64,000 nt of DNA, taken from assembly GCF_015163075.1 (NCBI RefSeq), contig NZ_JADDXU010000003.1, positions 62,001-126,000 of the forward strand, read 5' to 3'. Each line of letters begins with the position of its first letter. Positions within the stretch are counted from its first letter, which is position 1. Shown here in pieces: positions 7,682-18,050 of this stretch. The notes below the pieces were generated by a model. It worked only from the letters and a program-made list of their open reading frames with translations, made no database searches and had not been told where the DNA came from. Source of the DNA: Streptomyces justiciae. Its GTDB lineage: Bacteria; Actinomycetota; Actinomycetes; Streptomycetales; Streptomycetaceae. Both the position numbers and the translations under genes were made by a program.

Positions 7682-9721
7682 TCAGCTCTCCGGACGGTCC
7701 TCGGGGGCCGGCTCGGTCACGGGCGCGGACTCCGCCGCCGTGGCCTTGGCGGTCGAGATCGCCGGGGTGGCGCCGTTGGCACCGTTCGTCAGGGCGAGCT
7801 CCTTCGGGGAAAGCACCGGCGGACGGGTGGACGGCGTACGGCGGGAGGAGCCGGTCCAGGCGGGCCGGGCCGGACGCTTGACGATCGCGGAGAAGATCTC
7901 GGCGATCTCCTCCTTGCCCAGCGTCTCCTTCTCCAGCAGCTGCAGGACGAGGTTGTCGAGGACGTCGCGGTTCTCGACCAGGATCTCCCAGGCCTCGTTG
8001 TGCGCGTTCTCGATCAGCTTCTTGACTTCCTCGTCCACCAGGGCGGCGACTTCTTCGGAGTAGTCGCGCTGGTGGGCCATCTCACGGCCGAGGAACGGCT
8101 CGGTGTTGTCGCCGCCGAACTTGATGGCGCCGAGACGCTCGGTCATGCCGTACTGGGTGACCATCGCGCGGGCCGTGGCGGTGGCCTTCTCGATGTCGTT
8201 CGCGGCGCCCGTGGTCGGGTCGTGGAAGACCAGTTCCTCGGCCGCGCGACCGCCCAGCATGTAGGCGAGCTGGTCGAGCATCTCGTTGCGCGTGGTGGAG
8301 TACTTGTCCTCGTCCGGCAGGACCATCGTGTAGCCCAGGGCGCGGCCGCGGGACAGGATGGTGATCTTGTGGACCGGGTCGGAGTTGGGTGAGGCCGCCG
8401 CGACCAGGGCGTGTCCGCCCTCGTGGTACGCGGTGATCTTCTTCTCCTTGTCGGACATGATCCGGGTCCGCTTCTGCGGGCCCGCCACGACGCGGTCGAT
8501 CGCCTCGTCCAGCATCTGGTTGTCGATCAGCTTCTTGTCCGAGCGGGCCGTCAGCAGCGCGGCCTCGTTGAGGACGTTGCTCAGGTCCGCGCCGGTGAAG
8601 CCCGGCGTGCGGCGGGCGACCGCCGACAGGTCGACGTCCGGGGCGACCGGCTTGCCCTTCTGGTGGACCTTGAGGATCTCCAGACGGCCCTGCATGTCCG
8701 GGCGGTCGACCGCGATCTGGCGGTCGAAGCGGCCGGGGCGCAGGAGGGCCGGGTCGAGGATGTCGGGCCGGTTGGTGGCGGCGATCAGGATGACGCCGCC
8801 CTTCACGTCGAAGCCGTCCATCTCGACGAGCAGCTGGTTCAGCGTCTGCTCACGCTCGTCGTGACCACCGCCGAGGCCGGCGCCGCGGTGGCGGCCGACC
8901 GCGTCGATCTCGTCGACGAAGACGATCGCCGGGGCGTTCGCCTTGGCCTGCTCGAACAGGTCACGGACTCGGGAGGCACCGACACCGACGAACATCTCGA
9001 CGAAGTCGGAACCGGAGATCGAGTAGAACGGGACGCCGGCCTCGCCCGCGACGGCACGCGCGAGCAGGGTCTTGCCGGTGCCGGGAGGACCGTAGAGCAG
9101 GACGCCCTTCGGGATCTTGGCGCCGACGGCCTGGAACTTGGCTGGCTCCTGGAGGAACTCCTTGATCTCGTGGAGCTCCTCGACGGCCTCGTCGGACCCG
9201 GCGACGTCCGCGAAGGTCGTCTTGGGGGTGTCCTTGGTGATGAGCTTCGCCTTGGACTTGCCGAAGTTCATGACCCGGGAGCCGCCGCCCTGCATCTGAT
9301 TCATCAGGAACAGGAAGACGACGACGATGAGGACGAAGGGAAGCAGGGAGAGCAGGATGCCGACGAACGCGTTCTGCTTGGTCGGCGAGACGGTGTACCC
9401 GTCGGGGATCTGCTTCTGCTCGAACTTGGTCTGCAGTGTCGCGGCGAGGTTCTGGCCCTGGTCGCCGATGTAGCTCGCCTGGATCTTCGAGCTGCCGTCG
9501 ACCTTCTCGCCGTCCTTGAGCTCGACCTTGATGGTCTGCTCGTCGCCGGTGGTCAGCTTGGCCTGCTGGACCTTGTTGTCATTGATCGCCTGGACGACCT
9601 GGCCGGTGTCCACCGTCTTGTAGCCACCGGACGAGCCGACGACCTGCATCAACACGACCACGGCAAGGACGGCCAGCACGATCCACATGACCGGCCCACG
9701 GAAGTATCGCTTCACGTCCAT
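7682..9721 (-). CDS. ftsH: ATP-dependent zinc metalloprotease FtsH
   Basis: 679 residues. Membrane-bound AAA+ protease that degrades misfolded or regulatory membrane proteins. Order: TM1 (about 9-29), extracytoplasmic domain, TM2 (about 128-148), and the AAA module with Walker A GPPGTGKT near 209-216, Walker [11 protein letters not shown] and a second region of homology. The M41 peptidase site is HEGGH at about 433-437 (Gly where many family members have Ala; the metal ligands are intact). A Thr/Ala/Pro-rich tail of about 60 residues follows. ATG 9721 gives the normal N-terminus MDVKRYFRG. An in-frame ATG at 9757 could be used, and neither has a good ribosome site. Probably transcribed with tilS and hpt. 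Confidence 0.95.
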   Translation of the reverse strand: MDVKRYFRGPVMWIVLAVLAVVVLMQVVGSSGGYKTVDTGQVVQAINDNKVQQAKLTTGDEQTIKVELKDGEKVDGSSKIQASYIGDQGQNLAATLQTKFEQKQIPDGYTVSPTKQNAFVGILLSLLPFVLIVVVFLFLMNQMQGGGSRVMNFGKSKAKLITKDTPKTTFADVAGSDEAVEELHEIKEFLQEPAKFQAVGAKIPKGVLLYGPPGTGKTLLARAVAGEAGVPFYSISGSDFVEMFVGVGASRVRDLFEQAKANAPAIVFVDEIDAVGRHRGAGLGGGHDEREQTLNQLLVEMDGFDVKGGVILIAATNRPDILDPALLRPGRFDRQIAVDRPDMQGRLEILKVHQKGKPVAPDVDLSAVARRTPGFTGADLSNVLNEAALLTARSDKKLIDNQMLDEAIDRVVAGPQKRTRIMSDKEKKITAYHEGGHALVAAASPNSDPVHKITILSRGRALGYTMVLPDEDKYSTTRNEMLDQLAYMLGGRAAEELVFHDPTTGAANDIEKATATARAMVTQYGMTERLGAIKFGGDNTEPFLGREMAHQRDYSEEVAALVDEEVKKLIENAHNEAWEILVENRDVLDNLVLQLLEKETLGKEEIAEIFSAIVKRPARPAWTGSSRRTPSTRPPVLSPKELALTNGANGATPAISTAKATAAESAPVTEPAPEDRPES

Positions 9722-9917
9722 CCATACGGAGCGGTGTCGCCCCGTCCCTCCTGCCATAGTGAGTTTGATAAGACAGTTCTTCTGACGGTACCCCAGCTTC
9801 GTCACGCGAAGCCGCACGGGACGGCTGAACGAGCCCGTCTGCATGCTCCAACGGCGCGAAACCCGCCGGGGTTCCCGATCGTCTTAGGAAGAAGGCCCGC
9901 TCGGCCTCAAGGCCGGC

Positions 9918-10478
9918 TCAGCCGCCGTAGACGTGGGGCGCGAGCGTACCGACGAACGGGAGGTTGCGGTACTTCTCGGCGTAGTCGAGGCCGTAGCCGA
10001 CGACGAACTCGTTGGGGATGTCGAAGCCGACCCACTCGACGTCGATGGCGACCTTGGCGGCGTCCGGCTTGCGCAGCAGGGTGCACACCTTCAGCGACTC
10101 CGGCTCCCGGGAGCCGAGGTTGGACAGCAGCCACGACAGGGTCAGGCCGGAGTCGATGATGTCCTCGACGATCAGGACGTGCTTGCCCTTGATGTCGGTG
10201 TCGAGGTCCTTGAGGATCCGGACGACACCGGAGGACTGGGTGCCCGCGCCGTACGACGACACGGCCATCCAGTCCATGGTGACGGGGGTGGACAGCGCCC
10301 GCGCGAGGTCGGCCATGACCATCACCGCGCCCTTGAGGACGCCGACGATGAGCAGGTCCTTGCCCGCGTACTCCGCGTCGATCTTCGCGGCCAGCTCGGC
10401 CAGCTTGGCGTCGATCTGTTCCTTGGTGATGAGCACCTCTTTGAGGTCGGTGCCCATGTCTTTCGCGTCCACCCGCAT
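9918..10478 (-). CDS. hpt: Hypoxanthine phosphoribosyltransferase
   Basis: 186 residues. Salvages hypoxanthine/guanine with PRPP. The PRPP loop is [13 protein letters not shown], preceded by the flexible-loop motif SSYG, and the C-terminal [13 protein letters not shown] is typical of HGPRT. Three starts are possible (GTG 10511, ATG 10478, ATG 10457). ATG 10478 (MRVDAKDMG) is taken by family similarity, and ATG 10457 has GGTGGA at reasonable distance. Lies 54 nt after tilS in the tilS-hpt-ftsH order common in actinobacteria. Confidence 0.93.
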   Translation of the reverse strand: MRVDAKDMGTDLKEVLITKEQIDAKLAELAAKIDAEYAGKDLLIVGVLKGAVMVMADLARALSTPVTMDWMAVSSYGAGTQSSGVVRILKDLDTDIKGKHVLIVEDIIDSGLTLSWLLSNLGSREPESLKVCTLLRKPDAAKVAIDVEWVGFDIPNEFVVGYGLDYAEKYRNLPFVGTLAPHVYGG

Positions 10479-10532
10479 CACTTTCGGTCGTCCCACCGGC
10501 CTGCCCGTCACCCCTCGCGGAGGGGTAAGGAT

Positions 10533-11576
10533 TCAGCCTTGCCGAATCACCAGTCTGCCACCCTGACGCTGGGCGACGACCTTGCCGGGGAGATTGATGG
10601 CCCCCTGGCCGCGCCAGCCGGTGATCAGCCGGTCGACTTCCTCGATGTGGCGGGCGAACAGCGAGCCCGCCGGGGCGCCCGCCTCGATGGCGGCGCGGCG
10701 CAGTACACGGCGGCGCACGGCGGGCGGCAGGGCGTAGAGCTTGGCGCATTCGAGCAGTCCGGCCGCGTCGCGTACGGCGGTCGCGGCCTGGCTCGCCCAG
10801 GCGTCGAGGGCGTCGGCGTCGTCGCGGGAGAGCTGGGCCGTACGGGCGAGTGCCTCGACGACGCCCTTGCCGAGGGCCTTCTCCAGGGCCGGCAGGCCTT
10901 CGTGGCGCAGCCGGGAGCGGGTGTAGGCCGGGTCCGCGTTGTGGGGGTCGTCCCAGACGGGCAGCGACTGGACCATGCAGGCCTTGCGGGCGGTCTGCCG
11001 GTCGAGCTGGAGGAAGGGGCGGCGGTAACGGCGGGCGGCCCCCGGCCCCCCGGAAACAGCGGCCATTCCGGACAGGGAGCGGATGCCGGAGCCGCGGGCG
11101 AGGCCGAGCAGGACGGTTTCGGCCTGGTCGTCGCGGGTGTGGCCGAGCAGGACGGCGGTGGCGCCGTGGCGGGCGGCGGCGTCGTCGAGGGCGGCGTAGC
11201 GGGCGTCGCGGGCGGCTGCCTCGGGGCCGCCTTCGCGGCCGACGGTGACGGCGACGGACTCGACGGGGTCGAGGCCGAACTGGCGCAGCCGCAGGGCGAC
11301 TTCCTCGGCGCGGAGGTCGGAGCCGGGCTGCAGGCCGTGGTCGACGGTGACGCCGCCGGCGCGGATGCCGAGTTTGGGGGCCTCGAAGGCGAGGGCGGAG
11401 GCGAGGGCCATGGAGTCGGCGCCGCCGGAGCAGGCCACGAGCACGAGCGGGGACGGCGGGCGCTCGTGCGGAGAGTCGGAGGAGTCGTCAGAGGGACTGG
11501 TGTGTTCGTTGAGGATGTCGTGGAGGACGCGGCGGACCGCCAGGCGTATCGCCGCGACCGCAGGATGGGGACCCAT
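10533..11576 (-). CDS. tilS: tRNA(Ile)-lysidine synthetase
   Basis: 347 residues. Forms lysidine at C34 of tRNA-Ile(CAU) so that it reads AUA. The PP-loop ATPase signature is [10 protein letters not shown] near residue 48, followed by [13 protein letters not shown] and RPFLQLDR, both conserved in TilS. A basic C-terminal substrate-binding region ([16 protein letters not shown]) is present and the length matches the short actinobacterial form. First gene of tilS-hpt-ftsH. The Ser/Asp-rich insertion at about 26-40 looks like a Streptomyces-specific linker. Confidence 0.93.
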   Translation of the reverse strand: MGPHPAVAAIRLAVRRVLHDILNEHTSPSDDSSDSPHERPPSPLVLVACSGGADSMALASALAFEAPKLGIRAGGVTVDHGLQPGSDLRAEEVALRLRQFGLDPVESVAVTVGREGGPEAAARDARYAALDDAAARHGATAVLLGHTRDDQAETVLLGLARGSGIRSLSGMAAVSGGPGAARRYRRPFLQLDRQTARKACMVQSLPVWDDPHNADPAYTRSRLRHEGLPALEKALGKGVVEALARTAQLSRDDADALDAWASQAATAVRDAAGLLECAKLYALPPAVRRRVLRRAAIEAGAPAGSLFARHIEEVDRLITGWRGQGAINLPGKVVAQRQGGRLVIRQG

Positions 11577-11769
11577 GTCCGGTTCCCTTCATGAAGTTTT
11601 CGGGGGGTGAGCCCGAGGTTCGGTCACTCAGAGTGTGTAGATGGTGACAGAACCCGGCCGTTCCCCGAGCATTGCACGCCTACCCAGGGCTCACGGTCCC
11701 TCGGACGGGTGATTGGAGGGGCGTTCGCCTGCCGTCGGCCGGTTTTCTTTCACGCCCTTTCCGCCCGGT

Positions 11770-12924
11770 TCACGACTCGGTCCCGGAGTTTCCCGAATCC
11801 GCCTTGCGGTGCACCCGCGCGATCCAGTCCGCCGGTTTGGCGATCTCCGTCTTCGTCGGGAGCGTGTTGGGGGAGGTCCACACGCGGTTGAAGCCGTCCA
11901 TGCCGACCTCGTTGACGACGGCCCGCACGAAGCGTTCGCCGTCGCGGTACTGCCTGAGCTTGGCGTCCAGACCCAGCAGTTTGCGCAGGGCCATGTCGAG
12001 CCGGGAGGCGCCCTTGGCCCGCCGCTGCTGGAACTTCTCGCGGATCTCCTGCACGCTCGGCACGACGTCCGGGCCCACGCCGTCCATCACGAAGTCGGCG
12101 TGGCCCTCCAGGAGGGACATCACGGCGGTGAGGCGGCCGAGGATCTCCCGCTGGGCCGGGGTCTGCACGATCTCGACGAGCGAGCGCCCGCCGTCGTCCT
12201 CCTCGCCCTCGGGACGCCCGCCGGCGAGGGACTGGGCGGCCTCCCGGATGCGTTCCAGGACGGTCATGGGGTCGACCTCGGTCTCCCCCAAGAACGACTG
12301 GATTTCGCCCTCCAGGTGGTCCCGCAGCCAGGGCACCGCGGTGAACTGCGTGCGGTGCGTCTCCTCGTGCAGGCACACCCACAGGCGGAAGTCGTGGGGC
12401 TGTACGTCGAGTTCGCGCTCCACGTGCACGATGTTCGGCGCGACCAGCAGCAGCCGGCCGCCGCCGTTCTCCCCGGCCGGGAGTTCGCGGGTGGCCGGGG
12501 CGAAGGTCTCGTACTGGCCGAGGACGCGGGAGGCCAGGAAGGACAGCAGCATGCCGAGTTCGACGCCGGTGACCTTGCCGCCGACGGCGCCGAGGACCGC
12601 GCCGCCCGGGGTGTTGCCGCGCCGTTCCTGCATCTTGTCGAGGAGGGGCTTGAGGATCTCCCGGAAGCCGGCGACGTTGGCCCGGACCCAGCCGGGGCGG
12701 TCGACGACGAGGACCGGGGTGTCGTGGATCTCCTCGGTGGCCATCCGGGTGAAGCCGCGGACGTGCCCCTCCGAGGCCTTGGCGTGCCGGCGCAGCTCGG
12801 CGACGACGGCCCGGGCCTCGTCGCGGCTCACCTCCGGCCCCGGCCGCACGAGCCGGGTCGCGGTCGCCACCGCGAGGTTCCAGTCGACCATCTGAGAAGA
12901 AGCAGCACCACCGATGCTCGTCAT
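11770..12924 (-). CDS. Zinc-dependent metalloprotease, DUF2342 family
   Basis: 384 residues of the actinobacterial DUF2342 family, sometimes labelled coenzyme-F420-biosynthesis associated although no direct link is proven. The metal motif HEETH lies near residue 186 in the context LWVCLHEETHRTQF. A downstream LLEGHADFVMDG gives further His/Glu ligands, as in minigluzincins. Lies between dacB and tilS and reads the same way as both; the 65-nt gap to dacB suggests co-transcription with the carboxypeptidase. Confidence 0.85.
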   Translation of the reverse strand: MTSIGGAASSQMVDWNLAVATATRLVRPGPEVSRDEARAVVAELRRHAKASEGHVRGFTRMATEEIHDTPVLVVDRPGWVRANVAGFREILKPLLDKMQERRGNTPGGAVLGAVGGKVTGVELGMLLSFLASRVLGQYETFAPATRELPAGENGGGRLLLVAPNIVHVERELDVQPHDFRLWVCLHEETHRTQFTAVPWLRDHLEGEIQSFLGETEVDPMTVLERIREAAQSLAGGRPEGEEDDGGRSLVEIVQTPAQREILGRLTAVMSLLEGHADFVMDGVGPDVVPSVQEIREKFQQRRAKGASRLDMALRKLLGLDAKLRQYRDGERFVRAVVNEVGMDGFNRVWTSPNTLPTKTEIAKPADWIARVHRKADSGNSGTES

Positions 12925-12989
12925 GCGTCAACCGTACGTGAGCGTTCCCGCTGGGGGCAGGCCGCGGCGGCCGGCTCCGTGGCGGGCCG

Positions 12990-14567
12990 TCAGCCGCAGC
13001 CGCATGCCGCCAGTGCCGTCGCCGCCTTGTCCAGGGCCGACTGCGCGGCGTCCTTGCTCGCCGTGTCGGACGCCAGGAACGCGAAGGCGAGGAGCCGACC
13101 GTCCTGGTCGACGACGGTGCCCGCCAGGGTGTTGACGCCGGTGAGGGTGCCGGTCTTGGCGCGTACGACGCCGGCGGCGCCGTCGGGCGTGTAGCGGGTG
13201 GTCAGCGTGCCCGTGAAGCCGGCCACGGGCAGGCCGGTGAGGACCGACCGGAGTTCGGGGTGGTCCGGGTCGCCCGCCTTCGCGAGGAGGGCGGTCAGGA
13301 GGTCGGCGGTGAGCTTGTCGTCGCGGTTCAGCCCGCTGCCGTCCTTGAAGGAGACGCCGGAGACGGGGAGTTGCAGCTTCTTCACCTCGGCACGGATCGC
13401 CTTGCCGCCGCCGTCGAAGTCGGCGCGTGTCTTCGTCGCCACCGCCGTCTGGCGGGCCAGGGCCTCCGCGATGTCGTTGTCGCTGTTGGTCAGCATGCGC
13501 TCGACGAGGGTGGACAGCGGCGGCGAGGAGACCTCCGCGAGCGTCTCCGCGCGGTCCGTCGCCTTGGACGGGCCAGGGGACGTCGTCTTGATGCCCTCGT
13601 CCGCCAGGAAGGCGGCGAACTTGCGGGCCGCGTCGTCGGCCGGGTCCGGCGCCCGGACGGCCGTACCGCTCGTGGAGTCGTCCGTGCGGGCCTCGTCCGC
13701 CATCAGGGGGCTGACCAGGGCAAGGTTGGCGTCGACGCCGATGGGGTGCAGGGCGGAACCGGCGTACAGGGTGGTGTCGTACGACAGCGTCACCTTGCGG
13801 ACGCCGTCCTTCTTCAGGGCCTTCGCCGTCTTCGCGGCCAGGTCGCGCAGGCTCGCCCAGCCTTCGGCGTCCTTGCGGGCCGTGAGGGTGGGGTCGCCGC
13901 CGCCGACCAGGACCAGTTCGTCGGTGTCGGGTTCCAGGGCCGCGCGGGTGGTGAGGCGGTGCTCTGGGCCCATCGCCGACAGGGCGGCGACCGCGGTGGC
14001 GATCTTGGTGGTGGAGGCGGGGGTGAGGGCGGTGCCGGCGCCGACGCCGTACAGGCGCTTGCCGGTGGCCACGTCGACGACCGCGGCCGTACGGCGGCTG
14101 CCGAGCGCGCCGTCCTCCAGGAGCGGCCCCAGGACGGCGGAGAGGGCCTCGCCGCTCGGCGCTGACTTCACGGTGTTCGTGGCGCCGCCGAGGCCCGCGA
14201 GGACCGAGGAGGCGCTCGGGGCGGGCTCGGGAGCCGCTCCCGTCGTACCGGAACCACGGTCGTGATCTGCGCCACCCGTGTGCTCCAGGGCGACCGCCCG
14301 GTCCCGCTCGGCCGTACGCTGACCGGTGGAGTCCCAGGGGCCGGCGGCGGTCACCACCACGGCCGTCAGCGCCAGGCCGGCGGTGGCGGCGCCCGCGGTG
14401 TACTGCCAGGTCTTCACCGTCGTCAGACGCTTGACCTGCGGTTTCATCACGTTCGCGAGGCGTGCCGACTGGGGGCGTGCGGCTGCCAGACGGGGTCGTA
14501 CGGCGTTCGCGAGCCGCGTCACATGCGGCCTCGCGGCCCGCCAAGGCCTCAGTTCAGGCACGACCAC
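12990..14567 (-). CDS. dacB: D-alanyl-D-alanine carboxypeptidase/endopeptidase, S13 (DacB) type
   Basis: 525 residues. Class C low-molecular-mass penicillin-binding protein that trims peptidoglycan. The three active-site motifs are in order: STTK near residue 184, SDN near 360, KTG near 468. An unusually long basic N-terminus with repeated RLAN/Pro-Gln motifs precedes a single membrane segment (about 55-77), so the enzyme is a type II membrane protein with a positively charged cytoplasmic tail. The start is GTG 14567 or GTG 14561, both near AAAGGGG. Divergent from ppa. Confidence 0.92.
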   Translation of the reverse strand: MVVPELRPWRAARPHVTRLANAVRPRLAAARPQSARLANVMKPQVKRLTTVKTWQYTAGAATAGLALTAVVVTAAGPWDSTGQRTAERDRAVALEHTGGADHDRGSGTTGAAPEPAPSASSVLAGLGGATNTVKSAPSGEALSAVLGPLLEDGALGSRRTAAVVDVATGKRLYGVGAGTALTPASTTKIATAVAALSAMGPEHRLTTRAALEPDTDELVLVGGGDPTLTARKDAEGWASLRDLAAKTAKALKKDGVRKVTLSYDTTLYAGSALHPIGVDANLALVSPLMADEARTDDSTSGTAVRAPDPADDAARKFAAFLADEGIKTTSPGPSKATDRAETLAEVSSPPLSTLVERMLTNSDNDIAEALARQTAVATKTRADFDGGGKAIRAEVKKLQLPVSGVSFKDGSGLNRDDKLTADLLTALLAKAGDPDHPELRSVLTGLPVAGFTGTLTTRYTPDGAAGVVRAKTGTLTGVNTLAGTVVDQDGRLLAFAFLASDTASKDAAQSALDKAATALAACGCG

Positions 14568-14646
14568 CAGCCCCTTTCGCGATCACACACCTGCGTGAGG
14601 GACACTTAACCACCAGAACTATGTGCTGATCATGGAGGAGCCACCG

Positions 14647-15138
14647 GTGGAGTTCGACGTCACGATCGAGATCCCGAAGGGTTCGCGGAACAAGTACGAG
14701 GTGGACCACGAGACCGGTCGGATCCGCCTGGACCGTCGACTCTTCACCTCGACCGCCTACCCGACCGACTACGGCTTCGTCGAGAACACTCTCGGCGAGG
14801 ACGGCGACCCGCTGGACGCGCTGGTCATTCTTGACGAGCCGACCTTCCCGGGCTGCCTCATCAAGTGCCGCGCGATCGGCATGTTCCGGATGACGGACGA
14901 GGCCGGCGGCGACGACAAGCTGCTGTGCGTCCCGGCGACGGACCCGCGCGTGGAGCACCTGCGTGACATCCACCACGTGTCGGAGTTCGACCGCCTGGAG
15001 ATCCAGCACTTCTTCGAGGTCTACAAGGACCTGGAGCCCGGCAAGTCCGTCGAGGGCGCCAACTGGGTCGGCCGCGTCGACGCCGAGGTCGAGATCGAGC
15101 GGTCCTACAAGCGCTTCAAGGAGTCCGGCGGCCACTGA
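14647..15138 (+). CDS. ppa: Inorganic pyrophosphatase, family I
   Basis: 163 residues, the usual length. Hydrolyses pyrophosphate and pulls biosynthetic reactions forward. The signature [20 protein letters not shown] carries the Mg-binding Asp residues, with an upstream [14 protein letters not shown] 14647 is chosen because GGAGGAG lies 6-8 nt upstream; an in-frame ATG at 14632 is itself part of that ribosome site. Followed by a perfect hairpin. Confidence 0.96.
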   Translation: MEFDVTIEIPKGSRNKYEVDHETGRIRLDRRLFTSTAYPTDYGFVENTLGEDGDPLDALVILDEPTFPGCLIKCRAIGMFRMTDEAGGDDKLLCVPATDPRVEHLRDIHHVSEFDRLEIQHFFEVYKDLEPGKSVEGANWVGRVDAEVEIERSYKRFKESGGH

Positions 15139-15164
15139 GGCTCCTGACGACTTCTGTTTTCCAG

Positions 15165-15192
15165 CGGGCCGCACGCACACGCGTGCGGCCCG
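15165..15192 (+). terminator. ppa terminator hairpin
   Basis: 12-bp perfect stem (15165-15176 with 15181-15192) and a 4-nt loop, starting 26 nt after the ppa stop and preceded by a short T-run. Confidence 0.8.
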
Positions 15193-15275
15193 TTCGCGTA
15201 TCCGCGCACCAGTGGGGAACGTGTCTGTGCGCATACTGAGGCGACGGATGGTGCCGTACAGGGAGCGATACGCAA

Positions 15276-16949
15276 GTGACGTCGGCGGAGGACCGCAAGC
15301 CGCAGTCGGACGAGGCGAGGAGCGTCTACGACCCCGAGATCACGTCCGAGTTCGCCATTCCCGACGGACTGGCCGTGCCGAAGGCGGGCGGCGGCGAGTC
15401 GGAGACGTCCTCGGAGTTCGCCGTACCGGAAGGCCTCCAGGCGCCCGAGGGGCCGGCCGCGGAGCCGGAGGGGTCGGCGTTCAGTACGCCGCGCACCTAC
15501 AGCGCCAAGCACGCCCCGCCCGCGTTCACCCCGGCGACCGGGGTTCCCGTGGTCTCGCTGGCCAAGGACGTGCCCTGGCAGGACCGGATGCGCACGATGC
15601 TGCGGATGCCGGTGGCCGAGCGGCCCGCGCCGGAACCGCTGCACAAGGAGGACGAGACCGGCCCTGCCGTCCCGCGCGTGCTCGACCTGACGCTGCGTAT
15701 CGGGGAGCTGCTGCTCGCGGGCGGTGAGGGCGCGGAGGACGTGGAGGCGGCGATGTTCGCCGTCTGCCGCTCGTACGGCCTCGACCGGTGCGAGCCGAAC
15801 GTCACCTTCACGCTGCTGTCGATCTCGTACCAGCCGTCCCTCGTCGAGGACCCCGTGACGGCCTCCCGGACCGTGCGGCGGCGCGGCACCGACTACACCC
15901 GGCTCGCGGCCGTCTACCAGCTGGTGGACGACCTCAGCTACCCCGAGACGGCGTTCTCGCTGGAGGAGGCGTACCGGCGGCTCGCCGAGATCCGCCGCAA
16001 CCGGCACCCGTACCCCACCTGGGTGCTCACCTCGGCGAGCGGGCTGCTCGCGGGCGCGGCCTCCGTGCTCGTCGGCGGTGACGTCCTCGTGTTCGTGGCG
16101 GCCGCGCTGGGCGCGATGCTCGGGGACCGGCTGGCGTGGCTGTGCGCGGGGCGCGGGCTGCCGGAGTTCTACCAGTTCACGGTCGCCGCGATGCCGCCCG
16201 CGGCGATAGGGGTGGCGCTGACGGTGGCCCACGTGGACGTGAAGGCGTCCGCGGTCATCACCGGTGGGCTGTTCGCGCTGCTGCCGGGGCGGGCACTGGT
16301 GGCGGGCGTGCAGGACGGGCTGACCGGGTTCTACATCACCGCGTCGGCGCGGCTCCTGGAAGTGATGTACCTGTTCGTCGGCATCGTCGTGGGCGTGCTG
16401 ATCGTCCTGTACTTCGGCGTGCAGTTCGGCGCCGACCTCAACCCCGACGTGGCCCTCATCATCGAGGAGCGGCCGCTGTGGCAGATCGGGGCGTCGATGC
16501 TGCTGTCGCTGACGTTCGCGGTGCTGTTGCAGCAGGAGCGGTCGACGGTGCTGGTGGTGACGCTCAACGGGGGTGTCGCGTGGTGCGTGTACGGCGCGCT
16601 GCACTACGTCGGGGAGATCTCGGCGGTCGCCTCCACGGCGGTGGCGGCGGGGCTGGTGGGGCTGTTCGGGCAGATGCTGTCGCGGTACCGGTTCGCTTCC
16701 GCGCTGCCTTATACGACCGCCGCGATCGGGCCTCTGTTGCCGGGTTCCGCCACGTACTTCGGGTTGTTGTCCATCGCGCGGGACGATGTCGACAAGGGGT
16801 TGGTGTCATTGGCCACGGCGGCTTCTTTGGCCATGGCCATCGCCATCGGGGTCAATCTGGGGTCGGAGATCTCGCGGTTGTTCTTGCGGGTTCCCGGTGG
16901 GGCTTCTGCTGCGGGGCGGCGGGCCGCTAAGCGGACCCGAGGGTTCTGA
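15276..16949 (+). CDS. thrE: ThrE-family threonine/serine exporter
   Basis: 557 residues. A soluble N-terminus (about 1-150, acidic, low complexity, with the repeat SEFAIPDGL / SEFAVPEGL) leads into the ThrE domain. The cytoplasmic/periplasmic half starts at RVLDLTLRIGELLLAGGEGAEDVEAAM, followed by about ten membrane helices. The family exports threonine and serine by proton exchange; substrate by homology only. GTG start with GGGAG about 11 nt upstream. Codons near the 3' end are less GC-rich than the rest. Confidence 0.88.
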   Translation: MTSAEDRKPQSDEARSVYDPEITSEFAIPDGLAVPKAGGGESETSSEFAVPEGLQAPEGPAAEPEGSAFSTPRTYSAKHAPPAFTPATGVPVVSLAKDVPWQDRMRTMLRMPVAERPAPEPLHKEDETGPAVPRVLDLTLRIGELLLAGGEGAEDVEAAMFAVCRSYGLDRCEPNVTFTLLSISYQPSLVEDPVTASRTVRRRGTDYTRLAAVYQLVDDLSYPETAFSLEEAYRRLAEIRRNRHPYPTWVLTSASGLLAGAASVLVGGDVLVFVAAALGAMLGDRLAWLCAGRGLPEFYQFTVAAMPPAAIGVALTVAHVDVKASAVITGGLFALLPGRALVAGVQDGLTGFYITASARLLEVMYLFVGIVVGVLIVLYFGVQFGADLNPDVALIIEERPLWQIGASMLLSLTFAVLLQQERSTVLVVTLNGGVAWCVYGALHYVGEISAVASTAVAAGLVGLFGQMLSRYRFASALPYTTAAIGPLLPGSATYFGLLSIARDDVDKGLVSLATAASLAMAIAIGVNLGSEISRLFLRVPGGASAAGRRAAKRTRGF

Positions 16950-16996
16950 CGCCTATTAGCTCGGGTCCGGCCCATAGACGGCGAGTGCAGGTAGTC

Positions 16997-17027
16997 GGGG
17001 GCCGGTCGCGCAGTTCCCCGCGCCCCT
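16997..17027. repeat. Dispersed Streptomyces palindromic repeat
   Basis: A GGGGC...GCCCC element with the core CGCGCAGTTCCCCGCG lies between convergent thrE and dedA. Near-identical sequences occur in very many Streptomyces intergenic regions (known from general experience; not searched here). It may act as a bidirectional terminator. Confidence 0.6.
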
Positions 17028-17036
17028 AGGTATCTC

Positions 17037-17915
17037 TCAGTAGCCCTGATTAGGCGGGTACTGCTGGTTCTGCTGGGCGCCGTAGCCGTACGGCTGCTGC
17101 TGGGGGGTCGGCTGCTGGCCGTAGTACTGGTCGTAGCCGTACTGGTCGTTGTAGCCGTACTGCTGCTGGTTGCCGTAGTTCTGCGGAGGCTGCTGGTCGT
17201 CGTTGGACGGGATGCGGCGCAGCTGCGTCGTCGCGTCGTCCATCGGCGGGGGCTGGTACGCCTGGGGCTGGGGCGTTGCCGGGGTCTCGGCCTCTGCGCG
17301 CTTCTTCTTTCCGCGCTCTCGGAGGTACTCGATGATGATCGGGATCACCGAGACGAAGACGATGAGGACGAGGATCGCCTCGACGTTCTTGTGGATGACG
17401 TCGATCTGGCCGAGCCAGTACCCCGCCAGGGTGACGCCGGTTCCCCAGGCGACGCCGCCGATGACGTTGTACGTCAGGAAGGTGCGGTACTTCATGCGGC
17501 CGGCGCCCGCCACGATGGGGGCGAAGGTGCGGACGATCGGGACGAAGCGGGCAAGGACGATCGCCTTGGGGCCGTACTTCTCCATGAACTCGTGGGCCTT
17601 GTCCAGGTTCTCCTGCTTGAAGAGCTTGGAATTGGGCCGGTTGAAGAGCTTCGGGCCGAAGAACTTTCCGATCATGTAGCCGACCTGGTCGCCGAGGACG
17701 GCCGCCAGCACGATCAGGAAGCAGACCAGCCACAGCGGCTGGCTGATGTAGTCGCCCTGCGCCACGAAGAGACCCGCCGTGAACAGCAGCGAGTCGCCGG
17801 GCAGGAACGCGAACAGCCCCGACTCCGCGAAGACGATCAGCAGGATGCCGGGCAGGCTGAACGTCTCGATCAGATAGTTCGGACTGAGCCACTCGGGGGC
17901 GAGCGCGAGCGTCAT
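17037..17915 (-). CDS. DedA-family (SNARE-associated) membrane protein with Q/Y-rich tail
   Basis: 292 residues. Residues about 1-215 form the DedA core: FAESGLFAFLPGDSLLF, GDQVGYMIGKFFGP and the ARFVPIVRTFAPIVAGAGRM signature, with four to six membrane segments. The family flips or transports polyprenyl or phospholipid carriers. After a basic KKKRAE segment the last 55 residues are almost only Q (18), Y (11), G, N, P and D, a prion-like low-complexity tail on the cytoplasmic side. ATG 17915 gives the usual MTLALAPEWL start. Confidence 0.9.
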   Translation of the reverse strand: MTLALAPEWLSPNYLIETFSLPGILLIVFAESGLFAFLPGDSLLFTAGLFVAQGDYISQPLWLVCFLIVLAAVLGDQVGYMIGKFFGPKLFNRPNSKLFKQENLDKAHEFMEKYGPKAIVLARFVPIVRTFAPIVAGAGRMKYRTFLTYNVIGGVAWGTGVTLAGYWLGQIDVIHKNVEAILVLIVFVSVIPIIIEYLRERGKKKRAEAETPATPQPQAYQPPPMDDATTQLRRIPSNDDQQPPQNYGNQQQYGYNDQYGYDQYYGQQPTPQQQPYGYGAQQNQQYPPNQGY

Positions 17916-18050
17916 CACGGGTCTGTGGCTCCTGGTGCTGGGGGACGGGCTGGGGCTGGCTGCCAAAAGTATCAACGCAGGCGTCGGAGCCCAGGTTCCA
18001 TGGGGGCGCCGAGGATGCGCTGTGGGCTCTCCGGGAGAAAGCTGTGAGCC

